Assembly (NCBI GenBank): GCA_023390815.1
Contig: JAEWCC010000018.1
Span: forward strand, 1-42,828
DNA length: 42,828 nucleotides
Origin: Bacillota bacterium
GTDB taxonomy: Bacteria; Bacillota; Clostridia; Christensenellales; SZUA-584
Direction of reading: 5' to 3'
Below, in pieces: positions 24,219 to 32,569 of this stretch; positions within the stretch are counted from its first letter, which is position 1, and each line of letters begins with the position of its first letter. The position numbers and the translations under genes were made by a program. The notes under the pieces were generated by a model, which was not told the origin of the DNA, searched no databases, and worked only from the letters and a program-made list of their open reading frames with translations.

Positions 24219-24591
24219 GAAGATTGCGATATTCGGGCTGCTGGCCTTGATTATCGTCACGGCGCTGATCGAAAATTTCTACGTCAGAAACACGACGGAC
24301 CGCCTGACGGAAACGCTCACACATCTGCAAACCGCCCTTAAATTAGGGGACGACGAAGGTGCGCGCGACGCGGCGGAGAAGTTCAGCAGTGAATGGGAAG
24401 ATCAAAAACAGCGACTTGAAGCGCTGTTTGAACACAACGAGGTGGATGTGATTTCCTCGACCGAAAAACGGATTGAGAGTTTCTGCGCGGCAGGCGACCG
24501 CGTTAACGCGCTCGCCGAGGTTTCCGCGGCACTTTTCTACATCAACCATTTACACGAGATGATCGGTCTGCGCTGGGAGAACATATTATAA
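24211..24591 (+). CDS. DUF4363 family protein, partner of DUF421
   Basis: A 126-residue protein. An N-terminal membrane helix (IAIFGLLALIIVTALIENF) is followed by a fully helical, charged domain with DRLTETLTHLQTALKLGDDE and SSEWEDQKQRLEALFEHNE, the W-x-x-x-K-x-R-L pattern typical of DUF4363. The bulk should be extracytoplasmic. The ATG lies within the end of the DUF421 gene (eight-base overlap) with GGGAG about nine bases upstream. Function unknown. Confidence 0.85.
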   Translation: MGKKIAIFGLLALIIVTALIENFYVRNTTDRLTETLTHLQTALKLGDDEGARDAAEKFSSEWEDQKQRLEALFEHNEVDVISSTEKRIESFCAAGDRVNALAEVSAALFYINHLHEMIGLRWENIL

Positions 24592-24597
24592 AATGTC

Positions 24598-25464
24598 TTA
24601 CACAGCCGACGGGCATGCTTCATGCGGATTCGCTCGATAATATGCGGCCAGCGTTTCAAACTCCCGAACGTATTTTTCAACGCGCGGCCTGTCCGCGTTT
24701 GAATCGAGGAACGGTTTCCCCTTGCCGACGATGAATGTATCCTTTTGCTTTACGCCTTTTGCCGTAGGCCACTCTATCGGCTTCGTCCTATAAAGGGGAG
24801 CCAGCACCTGCGACCTCACGCCCGGCAGCCGCGCAGCCAGCCATGCGATTTGTTCTGTGGTAAAAAATCTACAGGGAAACTTCAGTTCCTCCAGCCGGGG
24901 CAGGGCGGCAATCGGAGAGGGATCTCCGTCGATAATCTTCTTTCCGTTGAAATCAAGGAGTTTCAGGTTTCCGCAATGTTCGAGGGGTTTGAGGGTTTCA
25001 ATCACAAATCCGCCCCAAACCGCGTCGCCAAAATGCAGTTCCTCCAGTGCCGGAGCGGATGCCAAGTCATCCAGACGGTGCAGGCGTGTAAAATCATTCA
25101 GAAAAACGCTCCGCAAAGAGCGGTTGCCGCTCATATCCCATAGTTTCTCAGCCCTTTGATTCCAAAAGAAGGTGATATGTTTCAATTTGACCAGGTTTGC
25201 GAGCTTTGAGAAATCGCCTATTAGGGGGCACTTCCATAAGAAAATCGCCTCAAACTGCTGTCCATAGCGGTCAATGAAATAATCGAAGGTATCCTGCCGC
25301 AGCCCGCAAATTTTAATCGCCCTGATATGCGGGCGTTCTTTTAACTTATCAATTATCTCTCGGGTGATTCTCCCGCCGGAAATCTGATAATTTTCAGGCC
25401 ATAATTGTTCATCGTCAGCAAAGCTTTTGGCACGATGGTATTGATCGATCAACCATTTGCTCAT
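24598..25464 (-). CDS. Leucine-rich-repeat-like protein, 288 aa
   Basis: GGAGG is seven bases before the ATG. From about residue 65 the protein shows irregular leucine-rich repeats, such as FSKLANLVKLKHITFF, GNRSLRSVFLNDFTRL, APALEELHFGDA, CGNLKLLDFNG and LPRLEELKFP, each with the L-x-x-L-x-x-L-x-F spacing. The N- and C-terminal parts are unrelated and charged, and there is no signal peptide or cell-wall anchor, so it is probably cytoplasmic. I do not recognise a specific family. It is 21 bases downstream of the nitroreductase gene and may share its transcript. Confidence 0.75.
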   Translation of the reverse strand: MSKWLIDQYHRAKSFADDEQLWPENYQISGGRITREIIDKLKERPHIRAIKICGLRQDTFDYFIDRYGQQFEAIFLWKCPLIGDFSKLANLVKLKHITFFWNQRAEKLWDMSGNRSLRSVFLNDFTRLHRLDDLASAPALEELHFGDAVWGGFVIETLKPLEHCGNLKLLDFNGKKIIDGDPSPIAALPRLEELKFPCRFFTTEQIAWLAARLPGVRSQVLAPLYRTKPIEWPTAKGVKQKDTFIVGKGKPFLDSNADRPRVEKYVREFETLAAYYRANPHEACPSAV

Positions 25465-25485
25465 CAATGAACCTCCGGTTCTTAC

Positions 25486-26301
25486 TTATCGCCAGCTGTA
25501 CGAATACTTCCAGCCCTCCGGCGCAGCGGCCAGCTTTGGGTCGCTGACAGCGAATCCGCCCGGCAGGCCAAGCGCCTTCGCGGCGAGGTCGAAATGGCAC
25601 GCGCCGATGCCCATATCCACGCGCTGGATGGAAAACCCCAGCATGCGGTTGCCTGCGTATGCCTTATCCTCCGCGAGGTAGAAGTGCAGCGTTTCACCCT
25701 GGCGCACCGCCCTCCACGGCTGCTTGTTGGAGGCCGACGGTGCGATGCGAACCATTTCGAGGCACTCCCGCAGCGGTTCCTGCGGCTTTAATGGCGTTTT
25801 AAAGTCTTCTTCAAAGAACAGGGCTTCAAATGGTTTGCGCGTACGCGCACCTGCGCCCGATGCCACTATGCGGTCCATCAGTGTGCGTTTCTCCGCCGGA
25901 TACCCCAAGGCCACCACTGCAGGCATCATCTCGCCTTCAGGCCGCATCGCGTCGCCGAACGGCCCGCGCTTGAATATACCCAGCCAGCATGTGCCCAGCC
26001 CCAAAGCCGTTGCCTGAAGCACGATATGCTCCATCGCGTAGCCATATCCCTCAGCATCCATGCCGCCCGTCTTCACACAGCCGGCGATGTACTGCTTGGC
26101 GCCGCGGATAAAACCGTAGGTGCCGATCCTCTCCGTCGTGTCTATGCTGAGCAGCCGAAAACGCGTCTCTGCCCCAAAAGGATTTTTAACAATCGCAATG
26201 AAGCCTTCCAGCGCCTCTTTGTCCTCTGCGCAGAGCAGCTTACCGTCATACGTCCTGACGGAAACTCTCTTGCGGAACGATTTTAATACATTATTTTCCA
26301 T
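25486..26301 (-). CDS. Nitroreductase-family protein (TM1586-like)
   Basis: A 271-residue protein. FRKRVSVRTYDGKLL at the N-terminus is the nitroreductase FMN-phosphate-binding start (R-x-S-x-R-x-[YF]). GTCWLGIFKRGPF lies in the middle and RIAPSASNKQPWRAV, a P-S-x-x-N-x-Q-P-W signature, at about 190-204; this order, with two half-domains in one chain, fits the TM1586 type. It should bind FMN and reduce an unknown substrate. The ATG has no good ribosome binding site (GGGAG is 17 bases away). It lies 28 bases downstream of the first rodA. Confidence 0.85.
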   Translation of the reverse strand: MENNVLKSFRKRVSVRTYDGKLLCAEDKEALEGFIAIVKNPFGAETRFRLLSIDTTERIGTYGFIRGAKQYIAGCVKTGGMDAEGYGYAMEHIVLQATALGLGTCWLGIFKRGPFGDAMRPEGEMMPAVVALGYPAEKRTLMDRIVASGAGARTRKPFEALFFEEDFKTPLKPQEPLRECLEMVRIAPSASNKQPWRAVRQGETLHFYLAEDKAYAGNRMLGFSIQRVDMGIGACHFDLAAKALGLPGGFAVSDPKLAAAPEGWKYSYSWR

Positions 26302-26329
26302 ACGCTTTTACAGATTTCTCCCTTGTCCG

Positions 26330-27517
26330 TTAAAAACTCCATCGCACTCGTCGCATGCTGACGTTGATCACGAGGCCGAACGCGATCATGTTTGTCAATA
26401 GATTAGATCCCCCATAGCTGAAGAACGGCAGCGGAATCCCCGTAATGGGCATCACGCCGATGTTCATACCGATGTTCTCGAATACGTGGAACAGCGTCAT
26501 CGCGAGTACACCCGTGATGATGAGCGTCCCGAAGTCGTCCTTGGCCTTGGTCGCGAGATACATGGTACGGAATATCAGCAGGCAATATAACAGGATCACG
26601 ATGATCGCGCCGATAAAACCAACTGCTTCGCTGGTCGTGGCAAAGATGAAATCCGTCTCCTTCTCGGGGATATTGGATAGATTACTTGCGCCGCCGATGG
26701 AAAACAGCCCCTTGCCGGTGATCTGCCCGGAACCGACCGCTTGTTTGGCCAGGTTGGCCTGACGCGCTAGATCCGCGTACTTTTCCTGCGACATCCCTTC
26801 CACCGGGATACCCAAAAAAGTATAGATACGGTTTTTCTGCCAGTCCGCGAGCATAAACCATACGGCTGGCAGCGCAATCCCCACACATCCCAACAGCCCC
26901 GCAATAAGCTTCCAGCTTGTGCGCGCGACGAACAGCATGGAAAAGAACGTGAATGCGTAAACCATTGCGGTACCAAAGTCGGGCTGTATAATGATCAGCG
27001 CTACTGGCAAAAGAAATATTCCGAGCAGCGGCAGGAAGTCCTTTACCTTTCGGATACCGCCATCCTTGCCCTTGGTGCGGTTGGATATCATGCGGGCCAT
27101 GGTAATGACCATCGCAATCTTACCCACCTCGCTGGGCTGAAAACCAGATGTGCCGATTCTAAACCAGCCCGTTGTGCCGTTGACATTATCACCAAAGAAG
27201 TATACCGCTACCAGCAATACGATGGTGACTGCATAGATCCATTTATAATACTCGCCGATCGCATGGTAATCCGGCAGCAGCACGATGAACATGGCAAGCA
27301 GCGCAACGCCGAACCACTGGAGCTGCAGGACGACTTTATGCAGGTCAAGCTGACTGATAATGGACATGATCGAACCGGAAGCCGCTTCCTCGGTCAGCGG
27401 CTCGGAAAGCGCGCTCGCAATAGCGACCAAGCTCATCATGATGAGCAGCACAATGTTGCCGAAAAGCAGCCAGTCGATATGTTTGAACATCCTGGGATCG
27501 ATGAACTTGAGCTTCAA
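26330..27517 (-). CDS. rodA: RodA-type peptidoglycan glycosyltransferase (SEDS), copy 1
   Basis: A 395-residue SEDS protein with about ten membrane helices. NGTTGWFRIGTSGFQPSEVGK and FFSYGGSNLLTNMIAFGLV are the family signatures. IPEKETDFIF contains the Asp needed for glycan polymerisation in RodA (usual form H-T-D-F; here E precedes TD). RodA polymerises lipid II and pairs with PBP2. The TTG start is used because GAGGTGA lies five to six bases upstream. It is a tandem paralogue of the next gene, roughly three-quarters or more identical by eye, including the promoter region. Confidence 0.95.
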   Translation of the reverse strand: MKLKFIDPRMFKHIDWLLFGNIVLLIMMSLVAIASALSEPLTEEAASGSIMSIISQLDLHKVVLQLQWFGVALLAMFIVLLPDYHAIGEYYKWIYAVTIVLLVAVYFFGDNVNGTTGWFRIGTSGFQPSEVGKIAMVITMARMISNRTKGKDGGIRKVKDFLPLLGIFLLPVALIIIQPDFGTAMVYAFTFFSMLFVARTSWKLIAGLLGCVGIALPAVWFMLADWQKNRIYTFLGIPVEGMSQEKYADLARQANLAKQAVGSGQITGKGLFSIGGASNLSNIPEKETDFIFATTSEAVGFIGAIIVILLYCLLIFRTMYLATKAKDDFGTLIITGVLAMTLFHVFENIGMNIGVMPITGIPLPFFSYGGSNLLTNMIAFGLVINVSMRRVRWSF

Positions 27518-27552
27518 ATCTCACCTCAAACAAATCTTACGATTTGTTTCGA

Positions 27553-27558
27553 ATTATA
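27553..27558 (-). promoter_or_regulatory. Extended -10 promoter of rodA copy 1
   Basis: Minus strand TGTTATAAT, an extended -10 (TGn-TATAAT), 35 bases before the TTG start. The same box in the same context precedes copy 2, so the promoter was duplicated with the gene. Confidence 0.65.
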
Positions 27559-27654
27559 ACACAGTTATGATTGACAAGGAAGATCGAACGCATTGTAAAC
27601 TTTTTGAACAAGCGCAACGTATACCCTTTGTTGCACGGCGGATGTTCAAGCAAA

Positions 27655-27683
27655 GTGTATGATATATCCGCCAATCAGGGGAG
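27655..27683 (+). repeat. Relic of the dnaX control region between the two rodA genes
   Basis: This stretch aligns with the -10 box and ribosome-binding region just before dnaX (29111-29142): both share a TATATCCGC core followed by AATC and AGGGGAG or GAGGGAGGAG. No dnaX coding sequence follows here, so this is a leftover of the duplication that made the second rodA. Confidence 0.6.
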
Positions 27684-27744
27684 AAATCATAACGATATGG
27701 GCTTCACGCCTGTCACTTTTCTTTCGGAGCGGAGCGTGATACGG

Positions 27745-28920
27745 CTAAATGCTCCATCGCACACGGCGCATGCTCACGTTAATCACCAGCCCGAATGCGA
27801 TCATATTGGTCAGCAGGTTCGATCCCCCATAGCTGAAAAACGGTAGCGGAATGCCGGTGATGGGCATCACGCCGATGTTCATACCGATATTCTCAAACAC
27901 ATGAAACAACGTCATCGCGAGTACTCCGGTAATGATCAGCGAACCGAAAACATCCTTCGCCTTGGTTGCGAGGTACATCGTACGGAATATCAGCAGGCAA
28001 TACAGCAGGATGATGAGCAACGCGCCGATAAAACCGAGGGCCTCGGTTGTCGATGCGAATATAAAATCCGTATGATTCTCGGGGATACTGGAGGCGGTGG
28101 TTTTACCGCCCTGTGAAAACAGTCCCCTGCCGAGGACCTGGCCCGAACCCGCAGCCTGCTTTGCAAGATCGGCCTGCCACGAGGCATCTTGCTGTGTCGC
28201 TCCGGTCGTCTCAAGCCCCAAAAAGGAAAGAATCCTGTCCTTCTGCCAACCGGCGAGCAGCAGCCAGCCCACAGGCAGCGCAATGCCCACGCAACCCAAA
28301 AGCCCCACAATGATCTTCCAGCTTGTACGCGCGACGAACAGCATGGAGAAGAACGTAAATGCGTACACCATGGAAGTGCCAAAGTCTTTTTGCAAAAGAA
28401 TCAGTGCGATTGGCACAAGGAGTACGCCCAGCACCGGCAGCAAGTCCTTAAGTGTGCGAATGCCGCCTTCCTTGCTCTTGGTGCGATCGGATATCATGCG
28501 GGCCATCGTAATGACGAGCGCGATCTTGCCCACCTCGCTGGGCTGAAAGCCCGATGTGCCGATGCGGAACCAGCCGGTTGTACCATTCACCTCGTCACCC
28601 AAAAAGTAAACTGCAATCAACAGCAGTATGGTAATCCCATAGATCCATTTGTAGTATTCGCCGATTGCCTGGTAGTCGGGCAGCAGCACAATAAACATGG
28701 CAAAAAGGCCCACGCCGAACCATTGAAGCTGTAAAATCACGTAATGAAGGTCCAACTGACCGATAACCGACATGATCGAGCCCGATGCACCTTCGGACGG
28801 CGGCTGCGATACCGCGCTGGCGATCGCAACCATACTGACCATGATGAGCAGCACGATGTTGCCGAACAACAGCCAGTCAATATGTTTGAACATCCTCGGA
28901 TCGATGAATTTATGTTTCAC
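27745..28920 (-). CDS. rodA: RodA-type peptidoglycan glycosyltransferase (SEDS), copy 2
   Basis: A 391-residue SEDS protein, starting at a GTG with AGGTG five bases upstream. It carries the same signatures as copy 1 (NGTTGWFRIGTSGFQPSEVGK; FFSYGGSNLLTNMIAFGLV) and the canonical active-site context IPENHTDFIF. It differs mainly in the N-terminal loop (SQPPSEGASG) and the loop after LSFLGL. Because it has the standard H-T-D-F and lies next to dnaX like the presumed ancestor, it may be the original copy. No class B PBP is adjacent; mrdA lies about 13 kb away. Confidence 0.95.
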   Translation of the reverse strand: MKHKFIDPRMFKHIDWLLFGNIVLLIMVSMVAIASAVSQPPSEGASGSIMSVIGQLDLHYVILQLQWFGVGLFAMFIVLLPDYQAIGEYYKWIYGITILLLIAVYFLGDEVNGTTGWFRIGTSGFQPSEVGKIALVITMARMISDRTKSKEGGIRTLKDLLPVLGVLLVPIALILLQKDFGTSMVYAFTFFSMLFVARTSWKIIVGLLGCVGIALPVGWLLLAGWQKDRILSFLGLETTGATQQDASWQADLAKQAAGSGQVLGRGLFSQGGKTTASSIPENHTDFIFASTTEALGFIGALLIILLYCLLIFRTMYLATKAKDVFGSLIITGVLAMTLFHVFENIGMNIGVMPITGIPLPFFSYGGSNLLTNMIAFGLVINVSMRRVRWSI

Positions 28921-28955
28921 ACCGCACCTCAACCATATTTTACGATTGTGTTTCA

Positions 28956-28961
28956 ATTATA
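28956..28961 (-). promoter_or_regulatory. Extended -10 promoter of rodA copy 2
   Basis: Minus strand TGTTATAAT, 35 bases before the GTG start, in a context matching that of copy 1. Confidence 0.65.
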
Positions 28962-29090
28962 ACACAATTATGACGAATCAGAAACCCCGCCGTATTGTGA
29001 ACTTTTTTCGATTCTGGTGCTGTAAATTACCACTTTAAATTCAATGCGCACTGAAAGGGAAGGCACACCCCTTTTCAATAACAGGTCTTG

Positions 29091-29120
29091 TAGACAAAGC
29101 GCGCGCAAAAATGGTATATT
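29091..29120 (+). promoter_or_regulatory. dnaX-ybaB-recR promoter
   Basis: -35 TAGACA, 18-base spacer, -10 TATATT, preceded by TGG (extended -10). It lies 26 bases before the dnaX ATG. Confidence 0.6.
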
Positions 29121-29146
29121 ATATCCGCAATCGAGGGAGGAGTTCC

Positions 29147-30694
29147 ATGGCATATACGGCTCTTTACCGCGTCTGGCGGCCGGACAGGTTTTCAGGCGTG
29201 GTCGGGCAGGAGCATATCACGAAGGTTTTAAAGGCACAGATCGAAACGGGCCGCACCGTGCACGCGTATCTGTTTGCCGGGCCGCGCGGCACAGGCAAAA
29301 CGAGCCTGGCCAAGATTCTCTCGCACGCGGTCAACTGCCAGCATCCGCAGGATGCGGAGCCGTGCGGACAGTGCGAAGCATGCCTTCACAGCGCGGACGC
29401 AGGCTCGGTGGATATCGTTGAAATCGACGCGGCGTCCAACAACGGCGTGGACTCGGTGCGCGAGCTGCGCGACCGGGTGGGCCTGATGCCCGCGTTTTTA
29501 AAGCGCAAGGTATACATCATCGACGAAGTGCATATGCTCTCCAAAGGCGCGTTCAATGCGCTGTTAAAGACGCTTGAGGAACCCCCCGCGCACGTCATTT
29601 TTATTCTTGCGACCACCGAACCGCACAAGCTGCCCGCGACGATCCGGTCGCGCTGCCAGCGGTTCGACTTCAAGCGAATTACGCAGAGCGATATCGCAGG
29701 CCATCTCAAGCGCATATCGCAGGCAGAAGGTTATGCCTTCGAAGACGAGGCGCTTTTGCGCATCGCCCGGGCCGCGGAAGGCGGCATGCGCGACGCGCTT
29801 TCCATACTTGACCAATGCGCGGGCAGCGGCGATATCACGGTGCAGAGCGTCGCGGCGGCGCTGGGCGGCGGCGATACGCAGTCGCTGTACGCGCTGGTTA
29901 ATAGCATCGCGCGCTATGAGGAGAAGCAAGCGCTCGAAACGCTGCGCGAGATGATCAGCGCGGGAGCGGATACGCGCGTGCTAGTTCACGATCTTGCGGA
30001 CTTTTTCCGCCGCATGATGTGGATCGCAGCGGGTGCGGCGCCCGAGGAGACGGACGCGCCGCTGGCGTCACTGACTAAAACTTACGGCAAAGCCGCGTGT
30101 GTGCGCGCACTTGATATATTGCTGCGCAAGGAATATGAGATGCGTCAGAACCTGCGCGCCGACATCGTGCTGGAAACCGCGGTGATGGCGCTGATGGCAC
30201 CCGAGGACGACGCCAGCGCACCCGACGCGGCGCGCATCGAGAAGCTGGAAGCCCGGCTCGCTGCTTTGGAACAGCGCGCGGCTGCGGGTCCCATCGCCCC
30301 GGCTGGCACACCATCCGCAAAGCCCGCGGAGAAAAATGCGGAGAAGCCCAAGGCGGATAAAGCTGCGCCGGTGCCAAGGGTCCCAAGCGACGCTTCGGCA
30401 GCGCAAGTATGGCAGAAGGTGCTGAAGAGACTCGAAACAGACGATCGCCTATGCTATTCACACGCGAGCAGGGCATCTTGCACATCGCTCGTGGGAGACC
30501 GGTTTGAGATACTGTTTGAAGGTTCTGAAGTAGCGGCGGAGTGCCTGAAGCAAAGCGAAGCGCATAAGACGGTGACCGACGCGGTAGAAGCGGCGGTTGG
30601 CAGACCGTTAAACATATCCGTCGTATTTAGAGAGCGCGAAACATCGGGTCCGGAGCCCGTTAAATTTTTCGGAGAAGATATCGAGGAAATCTAG
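29147..30694 (+). CDS. dnaX: DNA polymerase III subunit gamma/tau
   Basis: A 515-residue DnaX. It starts MAYTALYRVWRPDRFSGVVG; GAGGGAGGAG lies five bases before the ATG. Walker A is GPRGTGKTS with Lys51, the zinc module is C64-x8-C73-x2-C76-x2-C79, Walker B is IIDEVHML and the sensor region is TIRSRCQRF. Domain III and an Ala/Pro/Lys-rich linker (about 375-420) precede a tau-like C-terminal domain. It is the clamp-loader ATPase that ties the loader to polymerase and helicase. I see no obvious frameshift site for a separate gamma form. First gene of dnaX-ybaB-recR. Confidence 0.97.
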   Translation: MAYTALYRVWRPDRFSGVVGQEHITKVLKAQIETGRTVHAYLFAGPRGTGKTSLAKILSHAVNCQHPQDAEPCGQCEACLHSADAGSVDIVEIDAASNNGVDSVRELRDRVGLMPAFLKRKVYIIDEVHMLSKGAFNALLKTLEEPPAHVIFILATTEPHKLPATIRSRCQRFDFKRITQSDIAGHLKRISQAEGYAFEDEALLRIARAAEGGMRDALSILDQCAGSGDITVQSVAAALGGGDTQSLYALVNSIARYEEKQALETLREMISAGADTRVLVHDLADFFRRMMWIAAGAAPEETDAPLASLTKTYGKAACVRALDILLRKEYEMRQNLRADIVLETAVMALMAPEDDASAPDAARIEKLEARLAALEQRAAAGPIAPAGTPSAKPAEKNAEKPKADKAAPVPRVPSDASAAQVWQKVLKRLETDDRLCYSHASRASCTSLVGDRFEILFEGSEVAAECLKQSEAHKTVTDAVEAAVGRPLNISVVFRERETSGPEPVKFFGEDIEEI

Positions 30695-30706
30695 GAGGAA
30701 GTTATT

Positions 30707-31060
30707 ATGGCAAAGAGACCTTCATTCGGCGGAGGCGGAGGCGGCATGGCAGGCGGCATGGGCTCCATGCTCGCAAAGGCACAGAAGATGCAGGCAGACA
30801 TGGCGGCGGCGCAGGCTGAGGTGGAAGCTTCCGAAGTGGAAGCGACCGCGGGCGGCGGCGTGGTGACCGTGCGCGCGACCGGCGCGAAAAAGATACTCAG
30901 CGTCAAAATTTCGCCCGATGCGGTAGACCCGGACGACGTTGAAATGCTCGAAGACCTCGTCACGGCGGCGGTCAACGAGGCGCTGAACAAGGCGGACGAG
31001 ATGATGCAGCAGAAGATGGGCGGCATCACGGGCGGCATGAACCTTCCGGGAATGTTCTAG
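30707..31060 (+). CDS. ybaB: YbaB/EbfC family nucleoid-associated protein
   Basis: A 117-residue protein. An N-terminal Gly/Met-rich tail (FGGGGGGMAGGMGSM) is followed by the YbaB core AKAQKMQADMAAAQAEVEAS and VVTVRATGAKKILSVKISPD, and a Met-rich end. YbaB dimers bind DNA with little specificity. GGAGG lies eight to nine bases before the ATG. The gene sits between dnaX and recR, its usual place, with a one-base gap to recR. Confidence 0.95.
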   Translation: MAKRPSFGGGGGGMAGGMGSMLAKAQKMQADMAAAQAEVEASEVEATAGGGVVTVRATGAKKILSVKISPDAVDPDDVEMLEDLVTAAVNEALNKADEMMQQKMGGITGGMNLPGMF

Positions 31061-31061
31061 T

Positions 31062-31667
31062 ATGGGTCCTATGATCGAGCCGCTGCAGCGGCTGATACTG
31101 CAGTTTTCCAAACTGCCGGGCATCGGCGCAAAAACGGCGCAGCGGCTTGCCTTTCATGTGATCGGCATGAGCGACGAGGATGTGGCCGCGTTCGCGGATG
31201 ATCTGCGCTACGCCAAGCGCAGCACGGTGCTCTGCCCCGTGTGCGGCAACCTGATGCCGCAGAGTGACAGCGTCTGTTCGGTCTGCGCCGACGCCGCGCG
31301 TGATGCTTCGTGCGTCTGCGTCGTCGCGGACGTTAAGGACGTGCTCGCCATTGAGAAGACGCGCGAATACCGCGGCGTCTATCATGTGCTGCACGGCGTA
31401 ATATCGCCCATGGACGGCGTCGGCCCGGACGACATCAACATCGCGGGCCTCATCGACCGCCTCGCCAAGGGCAGCGTCTGCGAGGTCATTCTCGCGACCA
31501 ACCCGGACGTGCAGGGTACGGCGACCGCGGCGTACATCGCGAAGACCATCCGGCCTCTCGGCTCCAAAATTACGCGCATTGCGCATGGCGTGCCGGTCGG
31601 CGCGGACCTCGAGTACACCGACGAGGTCACTTTAACGCGCGCCATCGAGGGCAGGACAGAATATTAA
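31062..31667 (+). CDS. recR: Recombination protein RecR
   Basis: A 201-residue RecR. The helix-hairpin-helix LPGIGAKTAQRLAFH near residue 18 is followed by the four-Cys zinc finger (Cys58, 61, 72, 75) and a Toprim domain (VCVVADVKDVLAIEKT, then ATNPDVQGTATAAYIA). RecR acts with RecO and RecF to load RecA at gaps. The first ATG is used; a second ATG nine bases later is equally possible, as neither has a strong ribosome binding site and translation is probably coupled to ybaB. Confidence 0.96.
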   Translation: MGPMIEPLQRLILQFSKLPGIGAKTAQRLAFHVIGMSDEDVAAFADDLRYAKRSTVLCPVCGNLMPQSDSVCSVCADAARDASCVCVVADVKDVLAIEKTREYRGVYHVLHGVISPMDGVGPDDINIAGLIDRLAKGSVCEVILATNPDVQGTATAAYIAKTIRPLGSKITRIAHGVPVGADLEYTDEVTLTRAIEGRTEY

Positions 31668-31674
31668 CATACAT

Positions 31675-31710
31675 AAAGGCCAAAACATACATATAGATGC
31701 TTTGGCCTTT
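31675..31710 (+). terminator. Terminator of dnaX-ybaB-recR
   Basis: A 10-bp perfect stem AAAGGCCAAA/TTTGGCCTTT with a 16-base loop, running into TTTTTATTTTATT. Confidence 0.92.
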
Positions 31711-31817
31711 TTATTTTATTCAGCCGCCATATTGTATCTTCTCAACGTGACCCTAATCTTTTCTTTATATACATTACATGGTAGAATATATTAACCTTTA
31801 ATCAAGGAGCGGCTGTG

Positions 31818-32519
31818 ATGAGAAAACTGTTGCTGATTCCCGTGTTCCTGTTCGCTATGGTGCCACTTTTCGGGTGCGGCAGGAGTACTTTGAATGCAAC
31901 CACCAGCGAAAATCCCAGCCTGAATACCTTTGAAACAGGCGCTTTGAGTCTTGAAGAAAAGTACCTGCAAAGCCAAAGTGACGAGGGTCTGAAAGAACTT
32001 TGTGATCAGCTAACGATATTGCCATGGGAAGACAAACAGCTCCGGCAGATGGTATTAAAATATTACCCCATTTTCTTTGAAAAATTTAATCCGGACGAGT
32101 CTGATGGCATCGGAGAATCTGGTTTCGACCCTTACTATGCAATGTATGTATTTTCATACAAAGCAGAGGGCAGGGGTGGGTTCATTCCCATATACAATGA
32201 GTATAAAGAAAAAGCAAGCGATATATACTTATATGCAAGAACTGTATACGGCTGGGTATTGGGGTTGAATAACGTAACCACCGAGGAATATGATTTTTTA
32301 TATGATGAAGCGTATCATCTATATTCGACTGCAAGGGAAAGCGTAGAAGTATATACCACCGCAGACAAAAACAAAGAAGCTTTTTTTAAAGTGCTAAGCG
32401 CCTTTGGATGTATCAATGAAATCTGTGAAGCCATGGGAAAGGAAGTCGATCCGGCTATCATGAATGACTTAAAAGAATATATGGAAAGCTATCAAAAAAT
32501 AATGGATAGTTTCAGATAA
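31818..32519 (+). CDS. Putative lipoprotein, 233 aa
   Basis: An N-terminal signal (MRKLLLIPVFLFAMVPLFGC) ends in a lipobox L-F-G-C with Cys20, so the protein should be lipid-anchored outside the cell. The mature part is acidic and mostly helical (LEEKYLQSQSDEGLKELCDQ; YDEAYHLYSTARESVEVYTT), perhaps repeat-like; I do not recognise a family. An ATG directly follows a GTG; AGGAG fits either. The gene is clearly more AT-rich than its surroundings, which suggests later acquisition or relaxed constraint. An extended -10 (TGG-TAGAAT, 31782-31787) lies about 30 bases upstream. It is followed 50 bases later by a second lipoprotein gene. Confidence 0.75.
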   Translation: MRKLLLIPVFLFAMVPLFGCGRSTLNATTSENPSLNTFETGALSLEEKYLQSQSDEGLKELCDQLTILPWEDKQLRQMVLKYYPIFFEKFNPDESDGIGESGFDPYYAMYVFSYKAEGRGGFIPIYNEYKEKASDIYLYARTVYGWVLGLNNVTTEEYDFLYDEAYHLYSTARESVEVYTTADKNKEAFFKVLSAFGCINEICEAMGKEVDPAIMNDLKEYMESYQKIMDSFR

Positions 32520-32569
32520 GGAAAGGTTAAAATCTCTGCACTTTATTTTTACCAGCAGGAGGTATTCCC

